DNA of 32,446 nucleotides from Candidatus Cloacimonadota bacterium (GTDB lineage: Bacteria; Cloacimonadota; Cloacimonadia; Cloacimonadales; TCS61), in the NCBI GenBank assembly GCA_023137125.1, contig JAGLPW010000032.1, forward strand, positions 1-32,446. The letters are read 5' to 3'. A program made the position numbers and the translations under genes. This document shows, in pieces, positions 25,471 through 32,446 of this stretch (the stretch's first letter is position 1; each line of letters opens with the position of its first letter). A model generated the notes under the pieces. It ran no database searches. It saw nothing but the letters and a program-made list of their open reading frames with translations, and was not told where the DNA came from.

Positions 25471-26448
25471 ATGAAAAAATTAATTTTTTATTTAATACTT
25501 TTTTGTTTGCTTCTTATCCTATCTTCCTGCAGCAATAAAAATGACCCCGATGAAATGGAATATAAGCAGGAAATGAGAGAGTTTGTAATTGGTATCAGTC
25601 AATATGCACGATCTATTAATTCTGATTTTATAATAATTCCTCAGAACGGTATTGAGTTAGTAACCGAGGGTGGAAATGAAGCTGATGAACCTTGTCCCGA
25701 ATACTTAAGTGCAATTGATGGACATGGGCAGGAGGATCTTTTTTTCGGTTATGATAATGATGATGAACCAACACCAGCTAGTGAAACACAGTATTTACAA
25801 ATTTTTCTGGATATTTCCCACAATAACGGCAATACGATTTTGGTTACCGACTATTGTTCAACTCATACCAACATGGATGAATCCTATACTTTAAACAACA
25901 CAGCAGGATATATCTCTTTTGCTGCAGATCAAAGAGAGTTGAATAATATTCCTATATATCCTGTACCTATTTATAATTCGAATACCGATGATATAGTTGT
26001 TTTAGATGATGCCAAGAATTTTCTCTATCTGATAAATCCGGAAAATTATCCTTCCAAAAATGATTTTATTAATGCGGTTACCAATACAAATTACGATCTA
26101 TTGATCATGGATCTTTTCTTTCATGATGGAACGGAATTCACTCAATCTGAGATCGATCAATTGAAAAGTAAATTAGATGGAGGAACCAGATTACTGATAT
26201 GCTATATGTCTATCGGTGAAGCAGAAGATTACAGATATTACTGGCAAACAGAGTGGAATACAGATCCTCCCGGATGGCTGGATGAAGAGAATCCCTACTG
26301 GGAAGGAAATTATAAGGTTAAATATTGGGATAGTGAGTGGCAGGCTATCATTTTTGGAAATGAGAATTCCTATTCGAAGAAAATACTAGATGCCGGATTT
26401 GACGGAGTTTATCTGGATATAATAGATGCTTTTGAATATTATGAGTGA
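25471..26448 (+). CDS. GH114/TM1410-like lipoprotein
   Basis: A 325-residue lipoprotein with a lipobox ending in LSSC (C20) after a hydrophobic stretch. From about residue 170 on it matches the TM1410 / endo-alpha-1,4-polygalactosaminidase (GH114) barrel: YDLLIMDLF, GGTRLLICYMSIGEAEDYRYYW, GWLDEENPYWEGNYKVKYWD, and GFDGVYLDIIDAFEYYE at the very end. Family members usually continue beyond this strand, so the barrel may be short at its C-terminus. The N-terminal 150 residues also resemble the start of the barrel (ISQYARSINSDFIIIPQNG). It may attack galactosamine-containing exopolysaccharide. The gene stands alone behind a terminator, with AAGGAG before ATG. Confidence 0.83.
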   Translation: MKKLIFYLILFCLLLILSSCSNKNDPDEMEYKQEMREFVIGISQYARSINSDFIIIPQNGIELVTEGGNEADEPCPEYLSAIDGHGQEDLFFGYDNDDEPTPASETQYLQIFLDISHNNGNTILVTDYCSTHTNMDESYTLNNTAGYISFAADQRELNNIPIYPVPIYNSNTDDIVVLDDAKNFLYLINPENYPSKNDFINAVTNTNYDLLIMDLFFHDGTEFTQSEIDQLKSKLDGGTRLLICYMSIGEAEDYRYYWQTEWNTDPPGWLDEENPYWEGNYKVKYWDSEWQAIIFGNENSYSKKILDAGFDGVYLDIIDAFEYYE

Positions 26449-26474
26449 TAATAACAATGTTCTATTTGACATCA

Positions 26475-26502
26475 TTGACACTTATAAAATTTCTAATACT
26501 AG
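26475..26502 (+). promoter_or_regulatory. Possible promoter for the mnmA region
   Basis: TTGACA occurs twice in near-tandem (26464-26469 and 26475-26480). The second is followed after 16 bases by TACTAG, a weak -10. The position 22 bases before the PP-loop fragment fits, but the -10 is poor. Confidence 0.35.
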
Positions 26503-26523
26503 GTTCATTATTAAAGAGGAGAT

Positions 26524-26673
26524 ATGAAAATAGCTGTCGCCATGAGTGGCGGCGTCGATAGTTCGGTCGCTGCAGCTCTATTAAAAAAAGAAGGTCATGA
26601 AGTTTTTGGACTTACCATGCGTCAATATGATGCCAAAAAATCCGGTTATGGAAAAATGGTCACTGAATTATGA
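26524..26673 (+). pseudogene. Truncated MnmA-like PP-loop fragment
   Basis: A 49-codon ORF with its own GAGGAG ribosome binding site. It begins [20 protein letters not shown], the ATP-binding PP-loop start of MnmA-type tRNA thiouridylases, continues to GLTMRQYD and then loses similarity, stopping at TGA. The stop overlaps the ATG of the intact mnmA (ATGA), so the fragment's translation would feed ribosomes to mnmA. It is either the remnant of an mnmA paralogue removed by deletion, or is retained as a coupling leader ORF. The frames differ, so it is not an N-terminal extension of mnmA. Confidence 0.75.
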
Positions 26674-27749
26674 AAAAAGAAAAAATAGTCGTTGGAATGT
26701 CAGGTGGAATTGATTCCTCTGTGTCGCTAATTCTTTTGAAACAACAAGGTTTTGATCCTATTGGAGTTTCTTTAAAATTACCGGTTTGGGAAAATCCACA
26801 AAATCTTTTAAGGGAAAATGTCTGCTGTACAAAAGAATCATTGGAGACTGCAAAAGAAATTTGCGATAGTTTGAATGTTCCTTATTTCGTTTATGATGTT
26901 CAGGAAGATTTCCAGAAAGAAGTCATTGATTATTTTATTTGTGAGTACAAAAATGAGAGAACTCCCAATCCCTGTATAATCTGTAATAGATATTTAAAAT
27001 TTAAGAAATTGTTTGATTTTGCCAAAAAAGAAAAAATAAATAAAATCGCTACCGGTCATTATGCAATTACCAATGAAAATCCCAATTCAAAACAGTTTGA
27101 ACTTTACAAAGCCAAAGATATCAACAAAGATCAGTCATATTATCTGGCTTTCTTAAAGAAAGAATGGCTGCAAAATATTGTTTTTCCTCTTGGAAAGTTG
27201 CTGAAAACCGAAACATATCAAATAGCAGAGCAAAATGATTTAGACCAACTTTTGTGCAAAAAAGAAAGCCAGGATTTCTGCTTTGTTGATGGTAAATCTC
27301 TCAAACCGTTTTTGGAAGAAAAAATAGGAATTCAAAAAGGAAAGATCATCCACGAAAATGGAAAAGTATTAGGTGAACATAACGGTGTACATTTTTATAC
27401 GATCGGTCAAAGGAAAGGTTTACATACTTCTTTGAATACACCATTGTACGTTTCAAAATTGGATAAAAAAAATAACATCGTTTTCGTTACTGATAATCCT
27501 GATGGTCTATTATCACAAAATTTATCTGTGGCAAATATGAACTGGTTAATAGACCTCTCATCGGAAGATTTATCTGATATTCAGGTTCAGGTAAGGTACA
27601 ATAGTTATCCGCTTCGTGTTGATGAATTTATTATTGCAGAAGATGATATGAAAGTAACTTTGAAAGAGCCACATAGAGCTATAACTCCCGGTCAATCAGC
27701 AATATTTTATAAAGACAATAAAGTGCTGGGTGGCGGAATAATAAAATGA
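26670..27749 (+). CDS. mnmA: tRNA-specific 2-thiouridylase
   Basis: MnmA puts sulfur on U34 of tRNAs for Lys, Glu and Gln. The 359 residues include the PP-loop [11 protein letters not shown] (about 8-18), the first catalytic cysteine region [12 protein letters not shown], the tRNA-binding ATGHYA and the second catalytic cysteine in KESQDFCFV. The C-terminal domains contain [10 protein letters not shown] and the [11 protein letters not shown] barrel segment. Length is normal. The ATG overlaps the stop of a PP-loop fragment (ATGA), and no separate ribosome binding site is as good as the one before that fragment. Expression probably depends on coupling. Confidence 0.95.
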   Translation: MKKEKIVVGMSGGIDSSVSLILLKQQGFDPIGVSLKLPVWENPQNLLRENVCCTKESLETAKEICDSLNVPYFVYDVQEDFQKEVIDYFICEYKNERTPNPCIICNRYLKFKKLFDFAKKEKINKIATGHYAITNENPNSKQFELYKAKDINKDQSYYLAFLKKEWLQNIVFPLGKLLKTETYQIAEQNDLDQLLCKKESQDFCFVDGKSLKPFLEEKIGIQKGKIIHENGKVLGEHNGVHFYTIGQRKGLHTSLNTPLYVSKLDKKNNIVFVTDNPDGLLSQNLSVANMNWLIDLSSEDLSDIQVQVRYNSYPLRVDEFIIAEDDMKVTLKEPHRAITPGQSAIFYKDNKVLGGGIIK

Positions 27750-27784
27750 GGGATTATAGATTAGGGATGAGGGATTTATAAATT

Positions 27785-28906
27785 ATGAGTTTTAAGTTGA
27801 AAAAAGGAAAGAAGAAAGTTCATCTTATTGTTGGAGCAAGACCAAATTTTATGAAAATGGCCCCTCTTTACAAAGAGTTTACAAAATACGATAAAGAATT
27901 TGACGTTAAGCTGATCCACACCGGGCAGCATTATGATGAACGTATGAGCAAGTTCTTCTTTGATGATCTGCAGATGCCAAAACCGGATGAATATTTGGAA
28001 GTGGGAAGTGGAACACACGGACAACAGACTGCAAAGATAATGGAACGTTATGAAGAAGTTCTACTAAAAGATAAACCAGATCTTATTATCGTTGCCGGTG
28101 ATGTGAACAGCACTTCCGCCTGCGCTATCGACGCTGTTAAACTTCATATTCCGGTTGCACATTTGGAGGCCGGATTGCGCAGTTTTGCCCGATCGATGCC
28201 GGAGGAGATCAACCGGATTCTCACAGATGCCATTTCTGATTATTTACTAACTCCATCCACAGATGGAGATGAAAACTTATTGGCTGAAGGTGTTCCAAAA
28301 GAGAAGATATTTTTTGTGGGAAACATCATGATCGATTCATTGATGCAGTACCAAGATAGAGCAAAAAGATCTGATATCCTAAATAGGATTAACATTGATC
28401 CAACACAGGATTATGCACTCATTACTCTACACCGTCCATCTAATGTTGATAATAAGAATGGGCTGCTCACTATCCTGAATGCATTTGAAGAAATTTCAAG
28501 ATCTATCAACCTCATCTTCCCCATCCATCCTCGTACAACCAAACAGATACAAGCTTTTGATTTAGAAGATAAAGTAAAAAAGATGAAGAACCTGCATCTT
28601 ATTCCTCCGGTTGGTTATTACGATTTTCTTAAACTTCAAATGGATGCAAAATTTATTCTGACCGACTCAGGCGGGATCCAGGAGGAATCGACCTATTTTG
28701 GAGTTCCCTGCCTAACCTTAAGACCAAATACGGAAAGACCAATTACTATAACCGAGGGCACAAATATTCTGGTTAAACTTAATACAAATGACATAATAAA
28801 TGAAGCTCAGAAAATTTTATCTGGAAATATTAAGAAGGGTAGCATCCCCAAATACTGGGATGGTAATACTGCCAAGCGGATAGTAGAAATATTCAGGGTA
28901 AAGTAA
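27785..28906 (+). CDS. wecB: UDP-N-acetylglucosamine 2-epimerase (non-hydrolysing)
   Basis: It interconverts UDP-GlcNAc and UDP-ManNAc for surface polysaccharide synthesis. At 373 residues it is full length. Signatures are VGARPNFMKMAPL (about 15-27), LIHTGQHYDE, VAGDVNSTSA, HLEAGLRSF, MPEEINRILTD, TLHRPSNVDN and the C-terminal TDSGGIQEE segment. The end reads PKYWDGNTAKRIVEIF. The spacer from mnmA (27750-27784) is made of degenerate GGGATTAT/GGGATGAG-type repeats and has no strong ribosome binding site. A decayed copy of the wecB 3' end lies at 29716-29787. Confidence 0.95.
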   Translation: MSFKLKKGKKKVHLIVGARPNFMKMAPLYKEFTKYDKEFDVKLIHTGQHYDERMSKFFFDDLQMPKPDEYLEVGSGTHGQQTAKIMERYEEVLLKDKPDLIIVAGDVNSTSACAIDAVKLHIPVAHLEAGLRSFARSMPEEINRILTDAISDYLLTPSTDGDENLLAEGVPKEKIFFVGNIMIDSLMQYQDRAKRSDILNRINIDPTQDYALITLHRPSNVDNKNGLLTILNAFEEISRSINLIFPIHPRTTKQIQAFDLEDKVKKMKNLHLIPPVGYYDFLKLQMDAKFILTDSGGIQEESTYFGVPCLTLRPNTERPITITEGTNILVKLNTNDIINEAQKILSGNIKKGSIPKYWDGNTAKRIVEIFRVK

Positions 28907-28963
28907 TAAAAAGAATTTAACTGGAATTTCTTCCTCAACATCCCGACATTTCCTTTAATTTAT

Positions 28964-28992
28964 TTGACAAAAATAAAATTCAATTCTTATTA
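28964..28992 (+). promoter_or_regulatory. Possible promoter upstream of the YbaK-like gene
   Basis: TTGACA (28964-28969) is followed after 17 bases by TTATTA (28987-28992) in AT-rich sequence, 155 bases before the deacylase gene. A closer -10-like TATAAT (29121-29126) has no good -35. Confidence 0.4.
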
Positions 28993-29042
28993 GTAATGGT
29001 TTTAAGAAAGTAAATATAGAACTTTATAACTGGTTAGATGAG

Positions 29043-29116
29043 TTCTGCAAAATAGATTACTGTAGTAGAATTCCTCTGTGAGATACATTGTAATGACAAT
29101 CTCAAATTTTGCAGAA
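29043..29116 (+). other. Structured 5' region with long inverted repeat
   Basis: TTCTGCAAAAT (29043-29053) and ATTTTGCAGAA (29106-29116) are perfect 11-base complements enclosing 52 bases. Inside lies a second hairpin, ATTGT-AATG-ACAAT (29085-29098), with flanking GAG/CTC pairs. If transcribed from the upstream promoter, this forms a branched leader RNA 31 bases before the ribosome binding site of the deacylase gene's start. It does not fold as a tRNA, and I recognise no riboswitch class. A DNA cruciform or operator is the other reading. Confidence 0.5.
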
Positions 29117-29147
29117 AGTTTATAATGTAAAATAAAAGGAGGTTATC

Positions 29148-29609
29148 ATGCCGGTAAAAAAACTGAAGGATTTTTTGAACAGTCATAAGGTAAAATATGT
29201 GACTATCAAACATTCAACTGCTTATACCACTCAAGAAGTTGCAGCTTCTGCACATATTCCGGGAAAAAAAATGGCAAAAACTGTAATAATCAATGTGGAC
29301 GGTAAAATGGCAATGGCTGTTCTTCCTGCTTCCAACAAAGTAAATTTTGCTCTTTTGAAGAAGAATATTGGAGCAAAAGACATCCAACTTGCCAGTGAAC
29401 AGGAATTTGAATATACATTTCCTAAGTGTGATGTTGGTGCTATGCCACCTTTTGGGAATCTTTATGATATGAAAGTTTATGTAGCAGAAAGTTTAACTGA
29501 AGATGAAGAAATTGCTTTCAACGCTGGTTCACATTCGGAATTAATGAAAGTAGCATACAAAGACTTTGAACGACTGGTTAATCCGAAGATAATCAAATTC
29601 TCATCATAG
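29148..29609 (+). CDS. YbaK/EbsC-family aminoacyl-tRNA deacylase
   Basis: A 153-residue single-domain protein of the YbaK/ProRS-editing family, which hydrolyses misacylated tRNAs in trans. Seen: the N-terminal helix and KHSTAYTTQEVAAS (about 21-34), the family lysine in GKKMAKTVIINVDG, the loop GAMPPFGNLY (about 103-112) and FNAGSHSELMKVAY near the C-terminus. Substrate specificity (Cys, Ala or other) cannot be read from this sequence. AAAGGAGG lies at optimal spacing before ATG. It is probably a single-gene unit with a structured leader. Confidence 0.9.
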   Translation: MPVKKLKDFLNSHKVKYVTIKHSTAYTTQEVAASAHIPGKKMAKTVIINVDGKMAMAVLPASNKVNFALLKKNIGAKDIQLASEQEFEYTFPKCDVGAMPPFGNLYDMKVYVAESLTEDEEIAFNAGSHSELMKVAYKDFERLVNPKIIKFSS

Positions 29610-29715
29610 TAGACATATGTCTTTCTTATCTCATTGCTTCATCTTGTTCTCGACTTGAAAACAATCGGTTTTTAGTATTTTGCATACTCAATGATGAGGG
29701 AATTGATGTGGGAGT

Positions 29716-29787
29716 TCAGGAAGAATTCTTAAATTCTGGGATGGCAAAACTACCGAAAGAATTGTTATAATATACAAGGATAATTAA
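29716..29787 (+). pseudogene. Decayed wecB 3' end
   Basis: In the frame ending at TAA 29785-29787 the sequence reads GRILKFWDGKTTERIV and then six unrelated residues. It corresponds to IPKYWDGNTAKRIVEIF at the end of the intact wecB at 27785-28906. There is no start codon or upstream coding. It indicates that a second epimerase gene once stood here and was lost by deletion, its last codons eroding into the leader of the next gene. The match is short (about 13 residues), so confidence is moderate. Confidence 0.6.
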
Positions 29788-29789
29788 TT

Positions 29790-31004
29790 ATGAAAAGATC
29801 TGTATTTATTCCTGTTGCTTCCGATTTTCTGGGAGAGAAAGAACTTGAGAATATCATAGCTTCTAACTCAGAAAAACTAAACAATTATTGTGAGAAGCGT
29901 ATTGGAAAAACTGATATTCTAAAGACAGAAAAAGTTTATTATTTTATTGTTACCGGCGGTACCGAAGCACAGGTGCTTGATCTGCAGAAAATTAGAGATG
30001 AAAAATTTGAGAATGAAGAGATAGTTCTTCTGGCTTATGAGAGTAACAACTCTCTAGCAGCCAGTATGGAGCTTCTGGCTCGTTTTAACCAAATTGGTAA
30101 AAAAGGTAGAATAATCTATCTCCCTGCAACTGAAAAATCCAAAAGCCAAACTGCAAATATTCAAAAAGTGAATGGGAAAGGACAACTTGCAGGCAATAGG
30201 ATCGGTGAGATCGGTTCACCCTCTGACTGGTTGGTTGCCAGCAGTCCATCTGCTAAAACTGTAAAAGAGAACTGGGGTGCCGATGTAATTCCAGTTAAGA
30301 TGACAGAGCTTAAACAACTATTTTCTGAAATTACGGATGATAATTGTCAGAAGAATTTCAATGAACTCACTGCTAATTCACAAGAGATCGTTGAACCAAC
30401 AAACAAAGATATTCTAAATAACATAAAAGTATATCTGGCTATGAAGAAACTCATTTTAAAATATGATCTGGATGCTGTCACACTGCGCTGTTTTGACCTA
30501 GTGTTGGATCTGGGAACTACCGGATGTTTTGCATTATCACGGTTGAATGATGAGGGAATAATTGCCGGTTGTGAAGGTGACATGGTTAGCACGCTTGGCA
30601 TGCTGTTGGTCTATAAGAAAACCGGTAGAATCCCCTGGATGGCCAACCCTTCACGACTAGATTTGGAAAATAATTCTATCTTGATAGCTCATTGTACAGT
30701 TCCGATCTCCCTTGTTGATAATTATATTATCCGTTCACATTTTGAATCGGGGATCGGTGTGGGAATTCAAGGGACTTTTCCTAGGGGCGATGTGACGATT
30801 TTCCGTATAGGCGGCAACAACCTGGATAAGATCTGGCTTGCAACCGGTGAGATAGTTTCCACCTCCAAAGAAGAAGATCTCTGCCGAACGCAGATCGAAG
30901 TAAAATTGAATTCAAAAGATAATGTAGCTGATCTGCTTACAAATCCACTGGGGAATCATTTGATTATTGTCCCCGGAATTTTTGAGGAAATGCCAATAGT
31001 ATAA
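29790..31004 (+). CDS. L-fucose isomerase-family protein
   Basis: A 404-residue cytoplasmic protein similar in pattern to the L-fucose/arabinose isomerase superfamily. The N-terminal part (about 1-200) is Rossmann-like with VTGGTEAQV and LLAYESNNSLAASMELLA, like a sugar-isomerase domain. The C-terminal part has the superfamily signature series TLRCFDLVL, GCFALSRLNDEGIIAGCEGD, MANPSRLD, ILIAHCTVPISL and HFESGIGVGIQG. The conserved acidic and His residues that bind the metal (E and D in GCEGD, H in HCT) are present. The substrate is unknown. The ribosome binding site (AAGGA) is at 29775-29780, inside the wecB remnant. Confidence 0.75.
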   Translation: MKRSVFIPVASDFLGEKELENIIASNSEKLNNYCEKRIGKTDILKTEKVYYFIVTGGTEAQVLDLQKIRDEKFENEEIVLLAYESNNSLAASMELLARFNQIGKKGRIIYLPATEKSKSQTANIQKVNGKGQLAGNRIGEIGSPSDWLVASSPSAKTVKENWGADVIPVKMTELKQLFSEITDDNCQKNFNELTANSQEIVEPTNKDILNNIKVYLAMKKLILKYDLDAVTLRCFDLVLDLGTTGCFALSRLNDEGIIAGCEGDMVSTLGMLLVYKKTGRIPWMANPSRLDLENNSILIAHCTVPISLVDNYIIRSHFESGIGVGIQGTFPRGDVTIFRIGGNNLDKIWLATGEIVSTSKEEDLCRTQIEVKLNSKDNVADLLTNPLGNHLIIVPGIFEEMPIV

Positions 31005-31014
31005 TTAAATTTAT

Positions 31015-32316
31015 CTAAAACTCTATCACAAATACAGTATAACCATCATCCCGTGTATGTAATGAAAAATTAAATCCATGATTCAATAAAATTTCACGGA
31101 TAAGCGTAAGACCTAATCCTTGCCCGCCGGCTTTTGTGCTGAAGAAAGGTGTGAACAATTTTTGCTGTATCTCTTCTGAAATTTTCTCACCGTTATTCAA
31201 TATCAGTAGTCTTCTTTTTGGATGGTGCCGGGTTTGAATTATGATCTCACCGGTATCTGCGATCGCTTCCACTGCATTTTTGAGAATATTAACCAACACC
31301 TGCTCTATTTGATGAATATCAAGTTCGACTATAATTTCATTATTTGATAGTTCCCATTTCCAATTAATTTCTTTATCTCTTATTTGTGATGAGATCAACA
31401 ATTGAACAGTTTCCAACAATTCATGCAGATCTGAACTGGTTTTTTTGGGTTGTGGGATGCGCACAATATCGGCAAAATTACTCATGAATTTATTTAAATG
31501 CTCATTACGTCTGATCGCCACATTCATCGCATCAACAAAATAGGTTCGGTCTTTTTCATGAATCTGGTTACTATAGTTCAAACTGGAATTGAGGATGGAA
31601 TTTACTGCCCCGATAGAATTATTGATCTCATGTGACATCATGCGGATAACCTTTTCATAAGCTGCACGTTCGGTCTTAAGAAGTTCTTCTGTAAGCTCTT
31701 CGATTATGATAAAACGATTATTAAAACCACGATCAACAAAACTCGCTCTCTGGCAGCGGAAGGTTTTCATACCGCTTATTGGAATTACCACGGGTTCATC
31801 AGTCTCTATCTTACTTATTTCAGCAGATAGCTTACCGGGGATTTCTGCAAATGTTTTTCCGATCAGTTCTTCTTCTTTGTTGTCCATGAATATTTCAGCT
31901 GCGGGATTAACAGATATTATCCTCTCATCAAAATCGAGGATCACAATTCCCGAAGGAGTTGATTCTATCAAGTTTTCCAGGAAAAAGTGTTGCTCTTGCT
32001 GTTTCACCCGCTCCACTCGTAATTGATCTATCATAGTGTTATAAACATCTATTAATTTATCCATTTCATAATGACCTACTTTCACAAATTTCATACTGAA
32101 ATCTTTTTCTTCGATCGATTCGATACCGGAAGTGATCGTATTGACCGGTTGGATAAGCTGACGATATAAAATTATGGATATGATGATCGTGATAATAATT
32201 ACGACTTCGGCAACCAAAAAGAGGTAGATCTTATCGTTGATCAAATTCAGAGAGAGGATGATAAGTGCAATATGAATGAGCGAAACAAAGAGGATATATT
32301 TAGTTCTCAGTCTCAT
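31015..32316 (-). CDS. NtrY-like PAS sensor histidine kinase
   Basis: A 433-residue membrane kinase: two transmembrane helices (about 7-25 and 31-50) with almost no periplasmic loop, a HAMP-like segment (about 51-102), a PAS domain (about 110-205, STPSGIVILDFDERIISVNPA) and the HisKA box MMSHEINNSIGAV with phospho-acceptor H229. The ATPase domain has NILKNAVEAI, LILNNGEKIS and FFSTKAGGQGLGLTL. The short sensor loop suggests that the signal is membrane-borne or internal, sensed by PAS. Its ATG overlaps the stop of the upstream sigma-54-type regulator (ATGA), so the pair forms a two-component system. It converges with the fucose-isomerase-like gene 10 bases away with no terminator visible. Confidence 0.93.
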   Translation of the reverse strand: MRLRTKYILFVSLIHIALIILSLNLINDKIYLFLVAEVVIIITIIISIILYRQLIQPVNTITSGIESIEEKDFSMKFVKVGHYEMDKLIDVYNTMIDQLRVERVKQQEQHFFLENLIESTPSGIVILDFDERIISVNPAAEIFMDNKEEELIGKTFAEIPGKLSAEISKIETDEPVVIPISGMKTFRCQRASFVDRGFNNRFIIIEELTEELLKTERAAYEKVIRMMSHEINNSIGAVNSILNSSLNYSNQIHEKDRTYFVDAMNVAIRRNEHLNKFMSNFADIVRIPQPKKTSSDLHELLETVQLLISSQIRDKEINWKWELSNNEIIVELDIHQIEQVLVNILKNAVEAIADTGEIIIQTRHHPKRRLLILNNGEKISEEIQQKLFTPFFSTKAGGQGLGLTLIREILLNHGFNFSLHTRDDGYTVFVIEF

Positions 32317-32446
32317 AGAGGAATTCCAAATTTCTCCATCCGTCTATACAGGGCAGCTCTGCTGAGCCCAAGTGATTTTGCCGCTTTTGAAATATTGTGC
32401 TGGTAATGATCTAAAGCCTTGATGACCATATTCTTCTCTACTTCAT
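32313..32446 (-). CDS. Sigma-54-dependent response regulator, C-terminal end (partial)
   Basis: The last 44 codons of a gene continuing past the right edge. The segment EVEKNMVIKALDHYQHNISK followed by AAKSLGLSRAALYRRMEKFG is the Fis-type helix-turn-helix at the end of NtrC-family activators. The receiver and AAA+ domains lie outside the window, so their presence is inferred from the family and from the adjacent NtrY-like kinase. The TGA stop overlaps the kinase start. Confidence 0.9.
   Translation of the reverse strand, partial: EVEKNMVIKALDHYQHNISKAAKSLGLSRAALYRRMEKFGIPL

Noticed and set aside
26524-27749. The PP-loop fragment as a TGA-containing N-terminal extension of mnmA
   Set aside because: The fragment and mnmA are in different frames, and mnmA already has its own complete PP-loop.
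29043-29116. tRNA gene
   Set aside because: The length and closing helix are tRNA-like, but there is no T-loop GTTCRA, anticodon arm or CCA, and the internal stems do not fit a cloverleaf.

Overview
The window is AT-rich, gene-dense bacterial chromosome. The secreted proteins end in a Por/T9SS-type (FlgD-like) sorting domain containing NYPNPFNPTTTISFS. Together with B12-dependent methionine synthase, a DUF39-type homocysteine route and TrmB-like regulators, this suggests an anaerobe of the Cloacimonadota or a related FCB-group lineage. That placement is inferred from protein style, not from a marker phylogeny.

Layout. (1) 1-5388, plus strand: end of rpoC, rpsL, rpsG, fusA, prmC, murA. Directly after the murA stop lies an orphan sorting-domain tail (5388-5483) and a terminator. 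(2) 13572-5549, minus strand: a tightly overlapping seven-gene operon of aspartate kinase, DUF39 homocysteine synthase, NIL/ferredoxin, UPF0280, metF, a free-standing MetH activation domain and a short MetH. It can carry aspartate carbon to homocysteine and then methionine, apart from aspartate-semialdehyde dehydrogenase, which is not in the window. Upstream are two consecutive short ORFs with good ribosome binding sites and clustered Met codons, each followed by an intrinsic terminator. The stop-codon region of each leader can pair with its own terminator. This looks like tandem ribosome-mediated attenuation by methionine. (3) 15867-13853, minus: a small hydrophobic ORF and a Rel/SpoT enzyme without the C-terminal ACT domain.

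(4) 16019-25436, plus: two modules, each a TrmB-like regulator followed by large exported proteins with the same sorting tail. In module one, the Omp28/thioredoxin-like protein (16915-19119) has an in-frame TGA exactly where the first Cys of the CxxC motif should be, followed by a bSECIS-like hairpin. It is a strong candidate for an exported selenoprotein. Module two encodes a beta-helix protein and a gingipain-like C25 protease that lacks the usual catalytic His. Remnants of sorting-domain tails show that this gene family is gained, shuffled and lost here.

(5) 25471-32446: a GH114-like lipoprotein, a truncated PP-loop fragment overlapping mnmA, wecB, a YbaK-type deacylase, a decayed wecB tail, a fucose-isomerase-like protein, and on the minus strand an NtrY-like histidine kinase with the end of its NtrC-type regulator. 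No rRNA, tRNA, CRISPR array, transposase or phage gene was seen.
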